A stretch of DNA of 64,000 nt, from contig NC_039310.1 of assembly GCF_900246225.1 (NCBI RefSeq), forward strand, positions 29,228,339 to 29,292,338, read 5' to 3'. Source of the stretch: Astatotilapia calliptera (taxonomy: Eukaryota; Chordata; Actinopteri; Cichliformes; Cichlidae). A model generated the notes under the pieces. That model saw nothing but the letters and a program-made list of their open reading frames with translations. It did not search any database and was not told the DNA's origin. Positions 47,159 through 59,228 of the stretch are shown piece after piece. A program made the position numbers and the translations under genes. Numbering within the stretch: position 1 is the first letter of the stretch; every line of letters begins with the position of its first letter.

Positions 47159-50100
47159 TTGGTCAGACATGAGGCAGCACGTCATCTACCCCGACTGCGA
47201 CATCAAGTTCACAGGTCATGTGACGTGGGTGGGGAAGTCCTCCATTGAAGCCAAGATCCACATGTCACAGGTGGGCTCGCCTAACCTGCTTACTCGACTA
47301 TATGAAATATATACAAAGAGAGTAATTAAATGAAGAGTCTTAACCCTGTTTATGCTCGCTGGTGGTGTAAATAAAAACCAAGTGTTTGTCTCTCCTGCAG
47401 TACCGTGACGGAGCGTACGCCTCCGTTCTGGATGCTACATTCGTCATGGTGGCCCGAGATCCAGGAAACAAGAGGTATTACATCCTGTACAGTGCCAGTG
47501 CTTTTATTTTGAAAAAACACGAGTTTAGAGAATCCCATTTCTAGATCCCAGGGCCCTTTTTTTGAAAATCTGACATAGTTGTGATCAACAGAACCAAAAG
47601 TCATTTTATTTGCCTACGAAACACAGTTTGGGGGTTAATAGGATCAGAGTTACCCTGAAAGTAGTGTTATAGTTTCCATGTTGCAGAGGCTGTTAGGGTC
47701 CAAGAGACATAGATCTGATCGACTCTCTGAGTATCTTACCTCACAGAGATTTAAGAGTTGGGATTAATAACTATGAGGAGCTCTCTGCCCAGCACTGTAC
47801 ATCTGGATTCTGTCCTCTGCTCGTGTGCTGCCTCAGGAGATTTTGCATTATTATTACATTTGTTTGTTTTGGCTCTCTGCATCGAGAAAGTGTTTTCATT
47901 GAGGACTAATTATGTGCACGGAAATCATTTTATTTCCCATTTCCTGTGCAGATTTATTTTTGCACAGAGCTTTGCTTCTCAGTCCTAAAAGTGGCACGGT
48001 AAACTCATGCTGTGTTTCTCTCATACTTATTTAATACTCTGTGTTTCTGCTTCTTTTCCCTTTTCAGGGCAGCGTTTGTAAATCCACTGACGCCTGAAGG
48101 ACCCGAGGAAGAACGACTCTTGCAGGAAGGCGAAGGTGAGAGCCGATGAAACAATCGCAGCTTTTATGAAGAGCGTAGTCTTTGCACGCTGATCTTGACG
48201 CTCACTCTCCTCCAGCTAACAAATCCCGCCGTGTGGAGCTGAGCACTGCGTCGCTGCTGAAGGTCGCTCCCACACAAGAGGAGAGGACGGTCGTTCACGG
48301 CCTTTTCCTCAACACCCTGGACACCAAGTACGACTGAAACATCACAGGATATCATGAGGATGTTATATTTGCTTCATATATTAAGATACACTCTGTTAAA
48401 TCTCTGTGGATGTTTCTGCAGCACAGTCAGTTTCCGCAGCAGAATTCTGCCCCCAAACTCAGTGTGGATGGAAGATGCCAAACTGAAAGGATTGGAGATC
48501 TGCCATCCTCAGGTGAGAGGACGGATAAATAATAAGAAGGAGAATTTATTTCTACACTGAGGTTCATTTTAGGCTGTGAATATATGCAAGGTGTGATTTA
48601 CGTAATGTATTTCTGGTCACTTTCCCATTGAAGATCATCTTCTCGTGCACCTCTAACTTGAATTCAGCCTTTTAAGTCTTCCCTGGAGATTAAACTGGAG
48701 CCTCTGGAGCTGTTTGTACCAAAGCAAGACAATCCGAGTCCACCCGATGTGCGGCTCTGTCATAGCCGGAGACTCGACTCTCTACATCAGCGATGTTCCT
48801 CCACATGAAAGACGGCTTATTTTGATCAACAGAAGTTTGAGGTTTGAAGTTCGTGGAGATAATAAAGAGCGTACAGTGCAAAGCTGAGGACTCAGGAACA
48901 CGACTTTTAAGGATTCATGCTGGAAGCTGTGTAGACCAGAGGAGATGGTCTTGAAGGGGAGATTCCTAAAGCTTTTTGTAATCACACCTTGTATATATAT
49001 GAACTCTTTACTTGGATACTTCCTTGAGTTGTGTTTCTTTTTTCCTAAATACCAGCAGCTATGTTTACATGGGGAAATGGATCTTTTGTGGTTTCCAGTT
49101 TCATTTATGTTCCCAGTTTAAACCCTAAATTATTTCAGCTGGAAAACTTAAAAAAACCTGTTTCTGTGTTTGTGTTGACCAGGAGAGGAACATCTTTAAC
49201 AGGATATTTGGAGGTTTTCTGATGAGGAAAGCTTACGAGCTCGGCTGGGCCAACGCCTGCTCCTACGGGTGAGACATTTAGACTAAAGGGTTAAAGAAAC
49301 ATTAAAGAATAACTGCTGTAAATGTTGTTGCTCCTTGCCGTGTGTTGCAGGGGTTGTCGGCCGAGTCTGGTGGCTGTCGATGATATCCTCTTCCAGAAAC
49401 CTGTGGAGATTGGATCTTTGCTGATGCTCTCATCGCAGGTCAGAGCATCTTCTTTATAGGTGGACTACCTGTATGGCTTTCAGAGTTAGAGGCCAGCCAA
49501 TGGAAAAAAAAAGGGAGGAGTTAGATTAAAAAAGTGAAATATTTCACTTGGAGCTGATGGAGACCAAAAATGGAGCTAAAGTAAAGTGATTGTCCTTTAA
49601 GAGGAATGTAAGATGATGTTTATTTGCCAACTTTTTACACCTACAGCACTTTTTGTAAAAAATTATATCATAGGAACTAGATGTTTTTTTTACATGTGTT
49701 TTTGTGACTGAGATTAGACCAAGAATGAAGATGTTTTGAACTGAATTATCGGAGGTCACCTCTACTGCTCCATATTCTTATACTTGGACTTTGCTAGAGA
49801 AGCTTTGGATGATTCAAAGTTCAAAATAATCCTGATTTTTCTGACACCTTGGAGCAGCCTCTCAGTGAATCCTGTCTCTAAAACTGGCCTTTTTAGCCCC
49901 GCCTCCTTTAATCGAACTTTCCTCTGATTGGCTAAACAAGAATTAAGCAACACGTTTCTCTGTCCACCTTTAATATGAGCATCCAGCACTGGAACAGGAG
50001 ACACGAGACAAAAAATAAGGACAATAATTACATGAACAGGATAAATGATGTTTTTATGTCTTTTTTGTGCTTCGGCTGTTTGTGTCTTTGTTTTTCAGGT

Positions 50101-50856
50101 GTGTTACACTCAGGGGACGTACGTCCAGGTCAGAGTTCACAGCGAGGTGTTTGACCCGCTGACCCGACAGCACAACACCACCAACATCTTCCACTTCACC
50201 TTCACTTCAGACCGCGACGTCCCCAACATCATGCCCAAGACTTATGGAGGTGAGCCGGTGCAGACAGGAAACAGTTAAAAAAAGAAATCTGATTTATATC
50301 CATGTCAGTAAGTTCCTTTCAGAATAAATCAAACAAACTTCCACGTTCAGTGCCGAAAGAAATCAACTATTAAAACGGTTGTTAAATGTTAATTTAGCTG
50401 CTGGTTGTTATGATCACGCGTTCGTTGATCGGCACTTCTCGCTTTGACTCACTCTTTTCTACCGAGACATTTACTGTGTCACGTTTTAAAAACTAGGAAT
50501 AGTAGATGTTTCAGCAGCATTTTCAGCTTTTTTTCAGGTTTCCATGACAACCTGTTGCAATTTTATTACTCACTGGGTGCAGCGTATGCAGGCAGGTTAA
50601 TCTACAGGTGACCCATGATGTTAGCTCCTCCACAGCCACCGAATAAAAGCCAAACTTTAAAAACTTAAAAACAAATCCTGCACATAGAGTTGTTGATTAA
50701 TCTGGGATTACAGATCTGACTTGTTCTGTATTCAAAGATCAAACTGAAAGGAAGGAGAACAGCTGTGTGTACTGATGTGGATGTTTTGTGTGTCTGACAG
50801 AGTCGATGCTGTACCTGGACGGAAAGAGACACTTTGACCAAACCGTGGCGTGCTGA
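40511..50856 (+). CDS. acot9: Acyl-CoA thioesterase 9, mitochondrial
   Basis: Hydrolyses acyl-CoAs to free acid and CoA in the mitochondrial matrix; a double HotDog-fold enzyme. Sixteen coding exons: 40511-40524, 42026-42129, 43597-43623, 44023-44068, 45393-45563, 46028-46065, 46980-47063, 47167-47270, 47401-47474, 48068-48135, 48216-48327, 48422-48512, 49183-49268, 49351-49438, 50099-50249 and 50801-50856. They total 437 aa (human 439). The N-terminus MLSQRFLLLRSAASFTRRSF is a typical mitochondrial presequence. First HotDog region: RFGRILEDLDSLA, SIVTALVDKI, GHVTWVGKSSIE, VLDATFVMVARD. Second: IFNRIFGGFLMRKAYEL, AVDDILFQKPVEIGSL, TYVQVRVHSEV, IFHFTFTSD. The C-terminus after YLDGKRHFDQT is shorter than in mammals. 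Introns contain LINE and Tc1 relics listed separately; remaining intron sequence shows nothing recognised. Confidence 0.96.
40995..41345 (-). mobile_element. LINE coding relic in acot9 intron 1
   Basis: The minus-strand reading MVVRPVMICGSETVLLTKTM matches the C-terminal motif VVRPAMLYGLETVALTK of RTE-type non-LTR retrotransposons. Flanking words such as TTTGCATGTCCTCCTTCACC also belong to this abundant fish LINE. The frame is interrupted and segments are deleted. Confidence 0.65.
42808..43232 (-). mobile_element. RTE/Rex3-like LINE 3' end with target duplication
   Basis: About 130 codons of the reverse-transcriptase C-terminus are open on the minus strand (from 43228, stop near 42833), with motifs RLRWFGHLTRMPPGR, RGRPRTRWRDYISRLA and LLRLLPPRPG. 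The 3' end passes into a (GATG)n-type tail. The direct repeat GAAATTTACC flanks the copy at 42798-42807 and 43233-43242, consistent with a recent 5'-truncated insertion in acot9 intron 2. Confidence 0.85.
44590..44860 (+). mobile_element. L2-like reverse-transcriptase relic in acot9 intron 4
   Basis: The plus strand reads VPQGSALGPQIFYIY (about 44719-44766), then, after stops, CYCIADDTHIY (near 44820-44855). These match the VPQGSVLGP and CYADDTQLY catalytic motifs of L2-type LINEs. The stops and lost stretches mark an old copy. Confidence 0.65.
46117..46954 (+). mobile_element. Degenerate Tc1-like transposon in acot9 intron 6
   Basis: Ends are inverted copies of a CAGTTAGGTCCATAAAT-type repeat: left near 46118 (ACAGTTAGGTTCAT) and right 46940-46954 (ATGGACCTAACTGTA), the right end abutting TA. 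Between them the plus strand reads NADVFRDVL and QMDNDPKHIAKATH, the latter being the catalytic-Asp motif of Tc1 transposases. At 0.84 kb with many stops it is internally deleted and inactive. Confidence 0.8.
47125..47158. repeat. (GT)n microsatellite beside the acot9 exon 8 acceptor
   Basis: About 14 GT units ending in GCGCGCTTGGTCAG directly before exon 8 (47167). Confidence 0.95.
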
Positions 50857-52050
50857 GGCGTCAAACTGAAGCCTTTCAGCATCCAGATGCCGAGCTCCAA
50901 GTGTTTCCGTGTTGTTGAGAATAATGAATGAATTTTAGGTTCTGACATATAACGGTTTCTGAATTTTGAACAGCCCACAGGCACTTTGTTTGAATCTTGT
51001 TGCTTCAGTCGATCTGGAGGTTTACAAATTGATGTGTTTGGCGCACTACAGCAGAAGATGCTTTCCCCCCCATGTTTCTCTATTTTATACTCTTATCATT
51101 TTTCCCACTTGTCAGTGTTACAGCCTCTCAACTGTAGAAAACGAGGTAAACACTCCAGCCCTTCTCATCATAACCTCATTCACTTCGACTCCTCGGTGTT
51201 ACGATACAGCGTGTTACGTTTTTATATCTCACTGTTGCTTACACGCACAAACAGCTTTTCTTTTTTACACTTTATTATGATGCTGCTGCAAAAAGAACAA
51301 GGGTGTCAATTCTCTGGCCTTAACTGGTGTATTTACTCGAATGCAATAAAAAAGTTTTATTTATCTCGGTGTTACAGTTGTTCCTGTGTGTTTGTTTTTA
51401 TTTCATTCTGTACAGCTGACGCTCGATCACTGGTTAATTTTGCCACGTAAATATGAGAAACCAGCAGCTTTGCCTTGTTAACACACAGCAGCGTTTCTTA
51501 TTTTGACATGTTTAACCTCTTGGTTTGCAGTAAATAATGTTTGTGACAACGGCCTGATGTATGTTACTTACCAACAGTTCGGTAAAGATAACCACACCAC
51601 ACAACCAATGCTAGCTTTTTGATGCCTTTTATTTTCTGTTTTTCATCTATGATCTGTAAAGTGCACAGCTAAGGAAACCTCAGAACAGTGTCAAAGCAAG
51701 AAAAATAACCAAATTTTTGGCTTTCAAAATAATCTGTTATTAAAAAATAATTTCCCAAACAAAAGAATAAAATAATGAACTATTTATTTAATCTATCGTT
51801 GAGTGGAGGCTACAGGTCGAGCCAGGGTTTGAAATTAATTACTAACGTTTAACTTGTTAAAATAAATTACAATGATTAGCGATTAAGGGTAATAGTGGGG
51901 CGTAAACATGCCTCTCTAGTTGTCGTCTAGCTATAAATACCGAGCGGAACCAATATTGTGTGGGACTGTGGGAGTCGGCGCCGTTTTCTGCGCGTACACT
52001 AACACGGAGCATCCTTCGTTAATCCTCTCCGGGCTCCGGTCGTCTCCGTG
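50857..52050. other. acot9 3' UTR and pdha1 promoter region
   Basis: The acot9 3' UTR extends to about 51370. The rest up to the pdha1 start is A/T-rich, becoming GC-rich after about 51960, where the pdha1 promoter and leader must lie. I see no TATA box at a convincing place and no other gene. Confidence 0.5.
51345..51350 (+). terminator. acot9: acot9 poly(A) signal
   Basis: AATAAA about 490 bases after the stop codon, followed by a GT/T-rich element (TTGTTCCTGTGTGTTTG) at the expected distance. Confidence 0.65.
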
Positions 52051-52056
52051 TGTAGC

Positions 52057-55000
52057 ATGAAAACCATGTTAGCCATTATCTCTAACGCACTGTGCAGGAT
52101 GACCGGCAGGAATGCGGTGAGTTTTCGGGGGTTGGTGTGGAAACGGAGGCCACGTTGTGTGCCGGGGCCGGTCCGCGCTAACCATTAGCTCGCCTTGTAC
52201 TGTTTAGCTTGGAGGGGGGCTGACCTTGTTAGCGGCAGCTAACATTAGCACTGGTGGCTGGTTTGAGCTCTTATTTGCAGTTTGCATGTTGTGGTGAAAG
52301 AATGGGTTATTCATGCTCTCGTGTGATTGGCTGACTGGACGGAAGCATGCATGAATGCAGTGACATGGCTACAGTCGGGGTGCTAGCTCTTTACCTCTCT
52401 CTAACCCTGAATATGTTATGCCTCTGGTGGTCTGCCTTCCTCACACGGCACGGAGAGCTTGTACTGCCACGCAGGCGCTGATGTGATCAATACCGACCAG
52501 CATGGGCGCTTAAACACGTGGACGAAATATTAGGAACATATTTGAAATGCATTATAGGGGCTTCTGTGAGTGCACCATGCAAATGTAAACCTCTCACTTT
52601 GCTCTCAGGTGTGTTACCTCCAGTGTTTGTCTCTAAAACCTTTATGAGCATGGCGCACGTTTTGAGAAAGTACACGAAGTTACATGCTTTAAAACAAATA
52701 AAATAAAAACATACGTGTATAAATGTGCAGAGCCGTGTACGGTAAAGACAATCGCGTAGGTTAAAGAAGTATGTTGATCCTAGAAATCCAGAGGTGACTT
52801 ATCATTGCCTACCATGGTGATGTAGCCACCGTCCTAACATTGAACGCTCTGACTATAAGCTGAAGAGGGCTAAAGAAGCCATTACTATGGCTTCATAGTA
52901 CACTTCTTTTAGTTTCCCATGCTCAAATATAAACTTCTAGATGACGTGAGATGTAAAGAGGATGCTAGACTTCCTTCATGGTTCAAAATCAGGCCAATCA
53001 AGAGATGCTGGGTCAGTTTAAAACACATCAGCGCCTCCCTGTGGGTCAGTAGGACTGGCAGCAGCATGTCGAGTGTTTGTTGTGGTGCATCATTTACAGA
53101 AGCTTCCTACAGGCACTGCTTTTCTAATCATATCATCCAGAATGAGATGAAGAAAAAGCTGAAAATGCCTCAGTCGAGTCTCACGCTTGCCTGTGGGAAT
53201 CCTGTTCCCTTTTCCGCTGGTGCTCACTCCTACCCTCCGGCCTCCCTGCTGTTTTTATTCACACACAAACTCACTCAAAGACTCCCCATTCATTTTTCGC
53301 TTCTCTCCCTCCTCTCCCACCTCTCCCCGTCGCCTGAACCCTAGGGAGCCCAAACAGTGTCTGAGGTAAGCAGCTGCTGATGTTTGTCTGCAGGCTCCGT
53401 CCTGCTGTGGTGGTGGTGGTGGTGGTGGTTCCCAGGGAGCTAACTGAAGCGCAGCTAAAAGAATCGCTGTAGCGTTTGCAATGATGATCCTCATTGGTGT
53501 GGAGTGTTTGTAGTTCTTTATAGTCTTTGAGTCTTTTTTTCATTTAACACGTTCATTCCACATTTGTTTGCTGTTTATTTCCTAAAACATTAATTTCACA
53601 CTGGTACAACATTAAGCTGAATTTTCAGCACCTAAACAAACGGGTATCACTTCCCCCAGATTTGGGTAGCTGTGAATCAACTTTGAGTCATTGCGAAAAC
53701 CCCAAAAATGATCTTAAACCTGCCAAAATAACAAATGTCAGGGTTCATTTATCATTAATGTTGTGTTTGTTAATACCGTTAAATTAATAATAAAATAAAA
53801 ATCAATCCTGAAATGATAAAATTAAAATGACTTGTAAGAACACTAATGCATCAATTAAATGAAGAGAAAATGAGTAAAATTATAAACAAAGTAATACTTG
53901 ATAATCTTCATTTAAAAAGTCAAAATAACATATTTTAAAATCAGTTTCATAAAATGTTCTTAAGCTGTAAAGATATTCATTAACTGACTAAAAAAACAGC
54001 TATAAGGCCTCTAATCTACATAAATGACTTTGCTGGTGCTGAAGTGATTAATCTGGGATTACAGATGTTGTGCTTGTGTGAACACGTTGGGCTGGTTTCA
54101 GTCTGTCCCCTCTGTGTGTCTCATCTATTTAGACTCCACCTGTCATGTCTGTCTCTGTCTAGCTACAGCTCCTCTCTCACCTGTAGAGCTCCACTGGGCG
54201 TGCTCTGTGCTCTGGTCTGATTGGTTGGCTCCTTTTGTTCCCCAGCTACTGACTGACCTGTCAGAGTTTGTTGATCTAACGTCGCCGGCGGCGCCCGCCT
54301 CTGCACAGACCCAGCGGCTTCCACCTAAACCGCCTCCAACAGCAGTCGGTACTAGAGCAGCGTCTGCGCTGTTAGTTAGCGGCTGTGCTGACAGACCAGT
54401 AAGGACTCGTGAAGCTTCCTCCATGTCTGCTGCCTGCTCACTAACAGGGCCGGGGAACCTAACCAGAGCTGCTGCATGGATGGATATGTATGACTTAAGA
54501 ACAAATGACCCTATATGCACCGACATGTCTCGTTAATGCTGCACTCCGAGCAGTGCAAAGCAGGGAGATTTCTTTGATCCCAGAAATGAGGTGGAAAAAA
54601 AAAATGATCAGCTGTTTCTTATTTTAAACATGGTTACGTGTCCAGAATTTCATAACTGGTGCATTCCCAGTCAAAATGATTCCATATATTGTGGGAAGTG
54701 TGTTTTCCTTTGTTTTTACCATCGGGTAACTGTTTTATGGGTTAATTGTCAAACAAGGGCTTCTACTAACGCTACTCCTCCTGATCTATAAATCTGTCCC
54801 ATAACTTTGATCATTTGATTATAAAAGTCAGAAAATTACCTAGAAAACTTAACTCCATTAAAATGATCAATTTATCAGAACTATTTTTCTTTCTCTTGGT
54901 CTTTAAGTGTTAAATCCTACGTGCACATTACTTTCATGAGCTAAAATGATCCCGGACAAACTGGCGCTCCTCGTCGGGCCCGTCCACACCAGGTCTGCTG

Positions 55001-58000
55001 CCCCTTTTTTTTTTTTTTTCGTGGGCAACCTCACCAAACTATTTCACCTGAAGAGGTGACCGTGCACGTAAACATGACTGATCGGTGTACAATAAAAGCA
55101 GCAATGGTTATGTGCAAGTCTGCAGCTTGCAGGGCTGCAGCTGAGCACAGCTTTGAGTAATTGTTTTGTCTGTAAAATATCAGATCATAGAAATGCCTCC
55201 AAGGTTCTTATTGAAGAACTAAATTACCTTTATTAATTAACTGTCCATCAGCGCACACGTGGTGCAGGACAAAAAAGGAGTCTATCAGACTGTTGAAGGG
55301 CCTGTTCAGTAAAAACCACAGTGCATTATTGGACTGGGTTTGTTCTCCCTCCCTGTTACTGACCTCCAGTGTCACAGATTACTGAAGGTTAGTGTGTGTA
55401 TGAACCACCTGATCCCGCCCATCTGATCCCACCAACCCCGCCTCGCTCCTCCCCCTGCTCTGACGAGGAGGGCAGCCGTCACGCTGCTCAGTGTGGAAGA
55501 CCTGTGACCGCTTTAAGTCGTGTTGTGATGCTGCAGTGATGGAAACACTGTTTCAGTTGGTTGTGTTTGTGTTCCAGGGAGCCAGAGTTGTTGTCTCCCG
55601 CTCCTTCGCTGACTTCACACCCCAGGCGACCTTTGACATCAAGGTGGGCACAAACGAGAATCACTAATGGCAATCGCAGACTGAAGGAAGGGGATTTTTA
55701 CCCCATAAAGCTGCGATCAGTTAAACATCTTAGTCGATACCGAATGTAGCTCAGAACGTAACATGAAGATGGCAAGATAAAACTTATCAGGGTTAATGCA
55801 CAAACTGTCCTTTCAGATAAAATATCATGGCTATATTTGTAAAGTTGATTCTGCTGTCAAACTGAATCGAATCACATCAGCAATAGTTTCAGTGTCATGA
55901 TCATCAGCACGAGTCCACTCGGATCTGTATTCTGGCCTGAAAGACTACAGGAGGCTCAGCACTGTTGATGGATTCAGCAGTAAATTAATAAATGTGCTAA
56001 TCTTTGGTTCAGGTCTGGATTTGTGTAGTTTATTAAAACTTCACTCATTGTGGACCAGAAATGTAAAATCTTTGGTTTGGTCTTCTTCTCCAGTTTGTGG
56101 TGTTTTTGTTTTTGGTGTAGAAATGCGACCTGCACCGCCTGGAGGAGGGCCCGCCGGTGAAGGCAGAGCTGACGAGGGAGCAGGGCCTGCAGTATTACCG
56201 CACCATGCAGACGGTGAGGCGCATGGAGCTCAAAGCTGACCAGCTCTACAAGCAGAAGATCATCAGAGGCTTCTGTCACCTGTACGACGGACAGGTATCA
56301 GCGCCTGCAGGCCAGGAACACAATTCATTTATATTGCATCCAAATCTCAGTGCATGCAAGAACATTTAGACAAAACCCAAACAAACATCAGTTTGTGAGT
56401 GTGGTGAGATGCAGAACATGTGGTTTCTCCTGCAGGAAGCGTGTGCTGCAGGCATCGAGGCCGCCATCAACCCCTCGGACCACCTGATCACTGCGTACCG
56501 CGCCCACGGGTACACGTACACCCGCGGCGTCTCTGTTAAAGAGATCCTCGCCGAGCTCACAGGTGAGAGCGAGAGGAAGGTATTACAGTCTGAACATGTG
56601 AGCGTCTGAGCTGGATCTTAGTCTCAGCTTCACTTTTATTTGTGCTCCTCAGGTCGTAGAGGGGGCGTGGCCAAAGGGAAAGGGGGCTCGATGCACATGT
56701 ACGCTCCACATTTCTATGGAGGCAACGGCATCGTGGGCGCACAGGTGAGCACATTTAAAAAGCCTCTCACACCTGCACGTCTCCGTAGTTAAACACTCGT
56801 TACAGTTTCAGTAACTCACCTGTGAACTGTGCAGGTACCTTTGGGAGCAGGCATCGCTCTTGCCTGCCAGTACCAAGGCAACAACCAGGTGTGCGTTACG
56901 CTCTATGGAGACGGAGCAGCCAATCAGGTAAGATTGGAAAAAATAATAATAAATAAATATGTCCTTGTAGGTTGTAGTTGGAATAAGGAAAGGGTGATCT
57001 CACCCTCGCTCCCTTTTATCCATTTAAGAAACCTCACTAAACTCATGACTGTCTCAAAGTGAGCTGGAGAGGCTGCTGCAGTTCTGCCTTGTTTACGTGG
57101 TTCAGCTGTGTGCTTTTAATACCTCTGTAAAGCACTTTGTGACTCCTCTCTGATCCAATCAGGGCCAGCTCTTTGAGTCTTACAACATGGCCGCTCTGTG
57201 GAAGCTGCCGTGCATTTTCATCTGCGAGAACAACAAGTATGGCATGGGGACATCAGTGGAGAGAGCTGCAGCCAGCACCGACTACTACAAGAGGGGGGAC
57301 TTCATACCTGGACTCAGAGTGAGACACTAACACATTAAAGCTGCAGGGCGGGGTTAAACATGGCGGGTAAATGTGCCGGTCCTGGGCAGCGGCTGCAGTG
57401 TGTCTGATGACTGTACACTGCCGCTGCCCGTTTGGACCCAGACTATAACAGGAAGAGGCTGAGAGTCTGTCCTGGCAGTTGCAGGTGTGAGCATGCATAC
57501 AGCTGTCTGATGCTCATGTATGATACTGCGCACAAACACACTGGAACGCAGGGGTCGCTGCAGGGGTCGCTGCAGGGGTCGCTGCAGGGGTCGCTGCAGG
57601 GGTCGCTTCTCTGTGCTTAGAGGTGTGCCAATGGTCAGGTTTCTCTCTGCTCTCCTGCAGGTGGATGGGATGGATGTCCTGTGCGTCAGAGAGGCCGCAC
57701 AGTTTGCTGCAGATCACTGCAGAGCTGGAAAGGTGAGGGTTTAGATTTTTAAAAAATAAATTTAAAATAAAACCTCTGTGCTGCACTCAGTTCTTCATAC
57801 ATGTGAAGGTAGAAGTCCATGAACACCCACGGGCTTTAATTTTGAAGGGTTCTCGTGATGGAGAGTTTCCTGTAGGCTCTCTAAAAGGCTCTAATCTTCC
57901 AGAGCATCGATGTGAAGCAGCACTTTGTGTTTCAGGGTCCCATCATAATGGAGCTGCAGACCTACCGTTACCATGGACACAGCATGAGTGACCCAGGTGT

Positions 58001-58460
58001 CAGGTGAGTTACCTTTCTAAGTCTGGATTTACCGGACCCTGGGGGAGTTGTGATTTTTTTTTCTGAGTAATTTGGTTTGACCTCCTGCAGCTACCGTACC
58101 CGCGAGGAGATTCAGGAGGTCCGCAGCAAGAGCGACCCCATCTCCATGCTGAAGGAGCGCATGCTCAGCCACAACATGGCGTCTGTAGAGGAGTTCAAGG
58201 TGAGCGTCCAGACGGCAGTGATACATTCACAGCTTCAAACGGTTTTAAATGTCGGCAGCTGCAGGGATTACAGCACCTGATTTCTCTCCCGTCAGGAAAT
58301 CGACATCGAGATCCGTAAGCAGGTGGAGGATGCGACTCAGTTCGCCACCTCGGACCCGGAGCCGCCGCTGGAAGAGTTATGCAACCACATCTTCTCCAAC
58401 AACCCGCTGCTGGAGGTGCGCGGGACAAACCCCTGGTCCAAGCTCAAGTCTGTCAGCTAG
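52057..58460 (+). CDS. pdha1: Pyruvate dehydrogenase E1 component subunit alpha, mitochondrial
   Basis: Thiamine-diphosphate-dependent E1 alpha of the pyruvate dehydrogenase complex; decarboxylates pyruvate in the mitochondrial matrix. Coding exons: 52057-52116, 55578-55643, 56121-56294, 56436-56562, 56653-56744, 56835-56927, 57163-57318, 57661-57732, 57936-58003, 58091-58199 and 58296-58460, giving 393 aa (human 390). The basic N-terminus is a mitochondrial presequence. The ThDP motif runs from GDG (198-200) to NN (227-228). The three regulatory phosphoserines are conserved: S296 and S303 in YHGHSMSDPGVSYR (human 293 and 300) and S235 in MGTSVERA (human 232). All internal junctions are GT/AG. 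Intron 1 (3.5 kb) contains two in-frame candidate cassette exons, 53345-53365 and 54246-54398. Which pdha1 co-orthologue this is cannot be told from the window. Confidence 0.97.
53345..53365 (+). other. pdha1: Candidate 21-base in-frame microexon in pdha1 intron 1
   Basis: Preceded by a 50-base pyrimidine-rich tract ending CCCTAG and followed by GAG|GTAAGC, a near-consensus donor. Its seven codons (GAQTVSE) enter and leave in frame 0, as do the flanking exons. Only sequence evidence; transcripts are needed. Confidence 0.35.
53407..53428. repeat. (TGG)n microsatellite
   Basis: About seven TGG units read directly, in pdha1 intron 1. Confidence 0.9.
54246..54398 (+). other. pdha1: Candidate 153-base in-frame cassette exon in pdha1 intron 1
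   Basis: The acceptor is strong (CTCCTTTTGTTCCCCAG with a CTGAT branch-like motif upstream) and the donor is GTAAGG. The segment is exactly 51 codons without a stop in the frame required by exons 1 and 2. It reads LLTDLSEFVDLTSPAAP, then a Pro/Ala-rich stretch, ending GCADRP. The composition is GC-rich and coding-like against an A/T-rich intron. I do not recognise the peptide. Confidence 0.45.
57547..57606. repeat. 12-bp minisatellite in pdha1 intron 7
   Basis: Five nearly perfect copies of GCAGGGGTCGCT in tandem. All frames through it are open because the unit is a multiple of three, which explains the repetitive short open frames there; it is not coding. Confidence 0.95.
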
Positions 58461-59222
58461 ACTCGGACCACACACTCAACCTTTATCCCTCACACATTCA
58501 GCACCTTCCCTCTCGATTTTAGGTCTCAGCACCTTCACGGGACTTTGAGGTTTTTCCTTGAAACTTGTCAGTGTTATTTATTTATAGTTTACTGTATAAC
58601 TGTGAGATATTATTCGTGGTGGAGCCAGAGGTGTTGGACAGGATAAACATGCTGCACTGTAAACGCACAAATCCCAACATCTGACATGGAAACGTGTCCG
58701 TTAGAAACCTTCTCCATGTTTATCCTGCATTTTAAACCCTCAGATTTTTAAATGTTCCAAACTTGTGTAGATATTCCCTCAGAAGTGTGACTTTAAACTT
58801 GGGAAATGCAAATGTGATGGATTGTTCTGATAGTAAAACGCCTTTAATGAGGAGTCGCAGCCTGAGCTTCATTCCAGAGCAGTCCTCATCTGAAGCAGGT
58901 TCAGTGTCCAGGATAAGGACACAATATCAGTGTATGTAACCATAAAATGGCTCTAAAAAATGTGTTTATAAGCTGAAGATGAAAGCAAGACTTTAGCTGC
59001 TTGACTTGACTACTGACAAGACAAACATCTGGACTTGTGTGGGGAAACTGAAGCTGGCAACTGGATGCACTACATTTGAGACTTTCTGGGCACTTTATGA
59101 ATTTAAAGGAGTCTGTTATAAGATCTTTCCTCTGTGTTCTTTAAAGTTTACTGTATCTGAGCCTGTACAGATATAAAGCTTTCTTATTTACCTGTGTGAA
59201 TGGTGGAAACTGAAGGTTGTGA

Positions 59223-59228
59223 AATAAA
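59223..59228 (+). terminator. pdha1: pdha1 poly(A) signal
   Basis: AATAAA about 760 bases after the stop, followed by ACGTGTGTGTTTG, a GT-rich downstream element. Confidence 0.7.

Noticed and set aside
54078..54536. The full 152-codon frame around the pdha1 cassette candidate as a separate gene
   Set aside because: Only the part between the splice sites (54246-54398) has coding-like composition; there is no promoter or family match for an independent gene.
57514..57786. Repetitive open frames on both strands in pdha1 intron 7
   Set aside because: They are the 12-bp minisatellite read in different frames.
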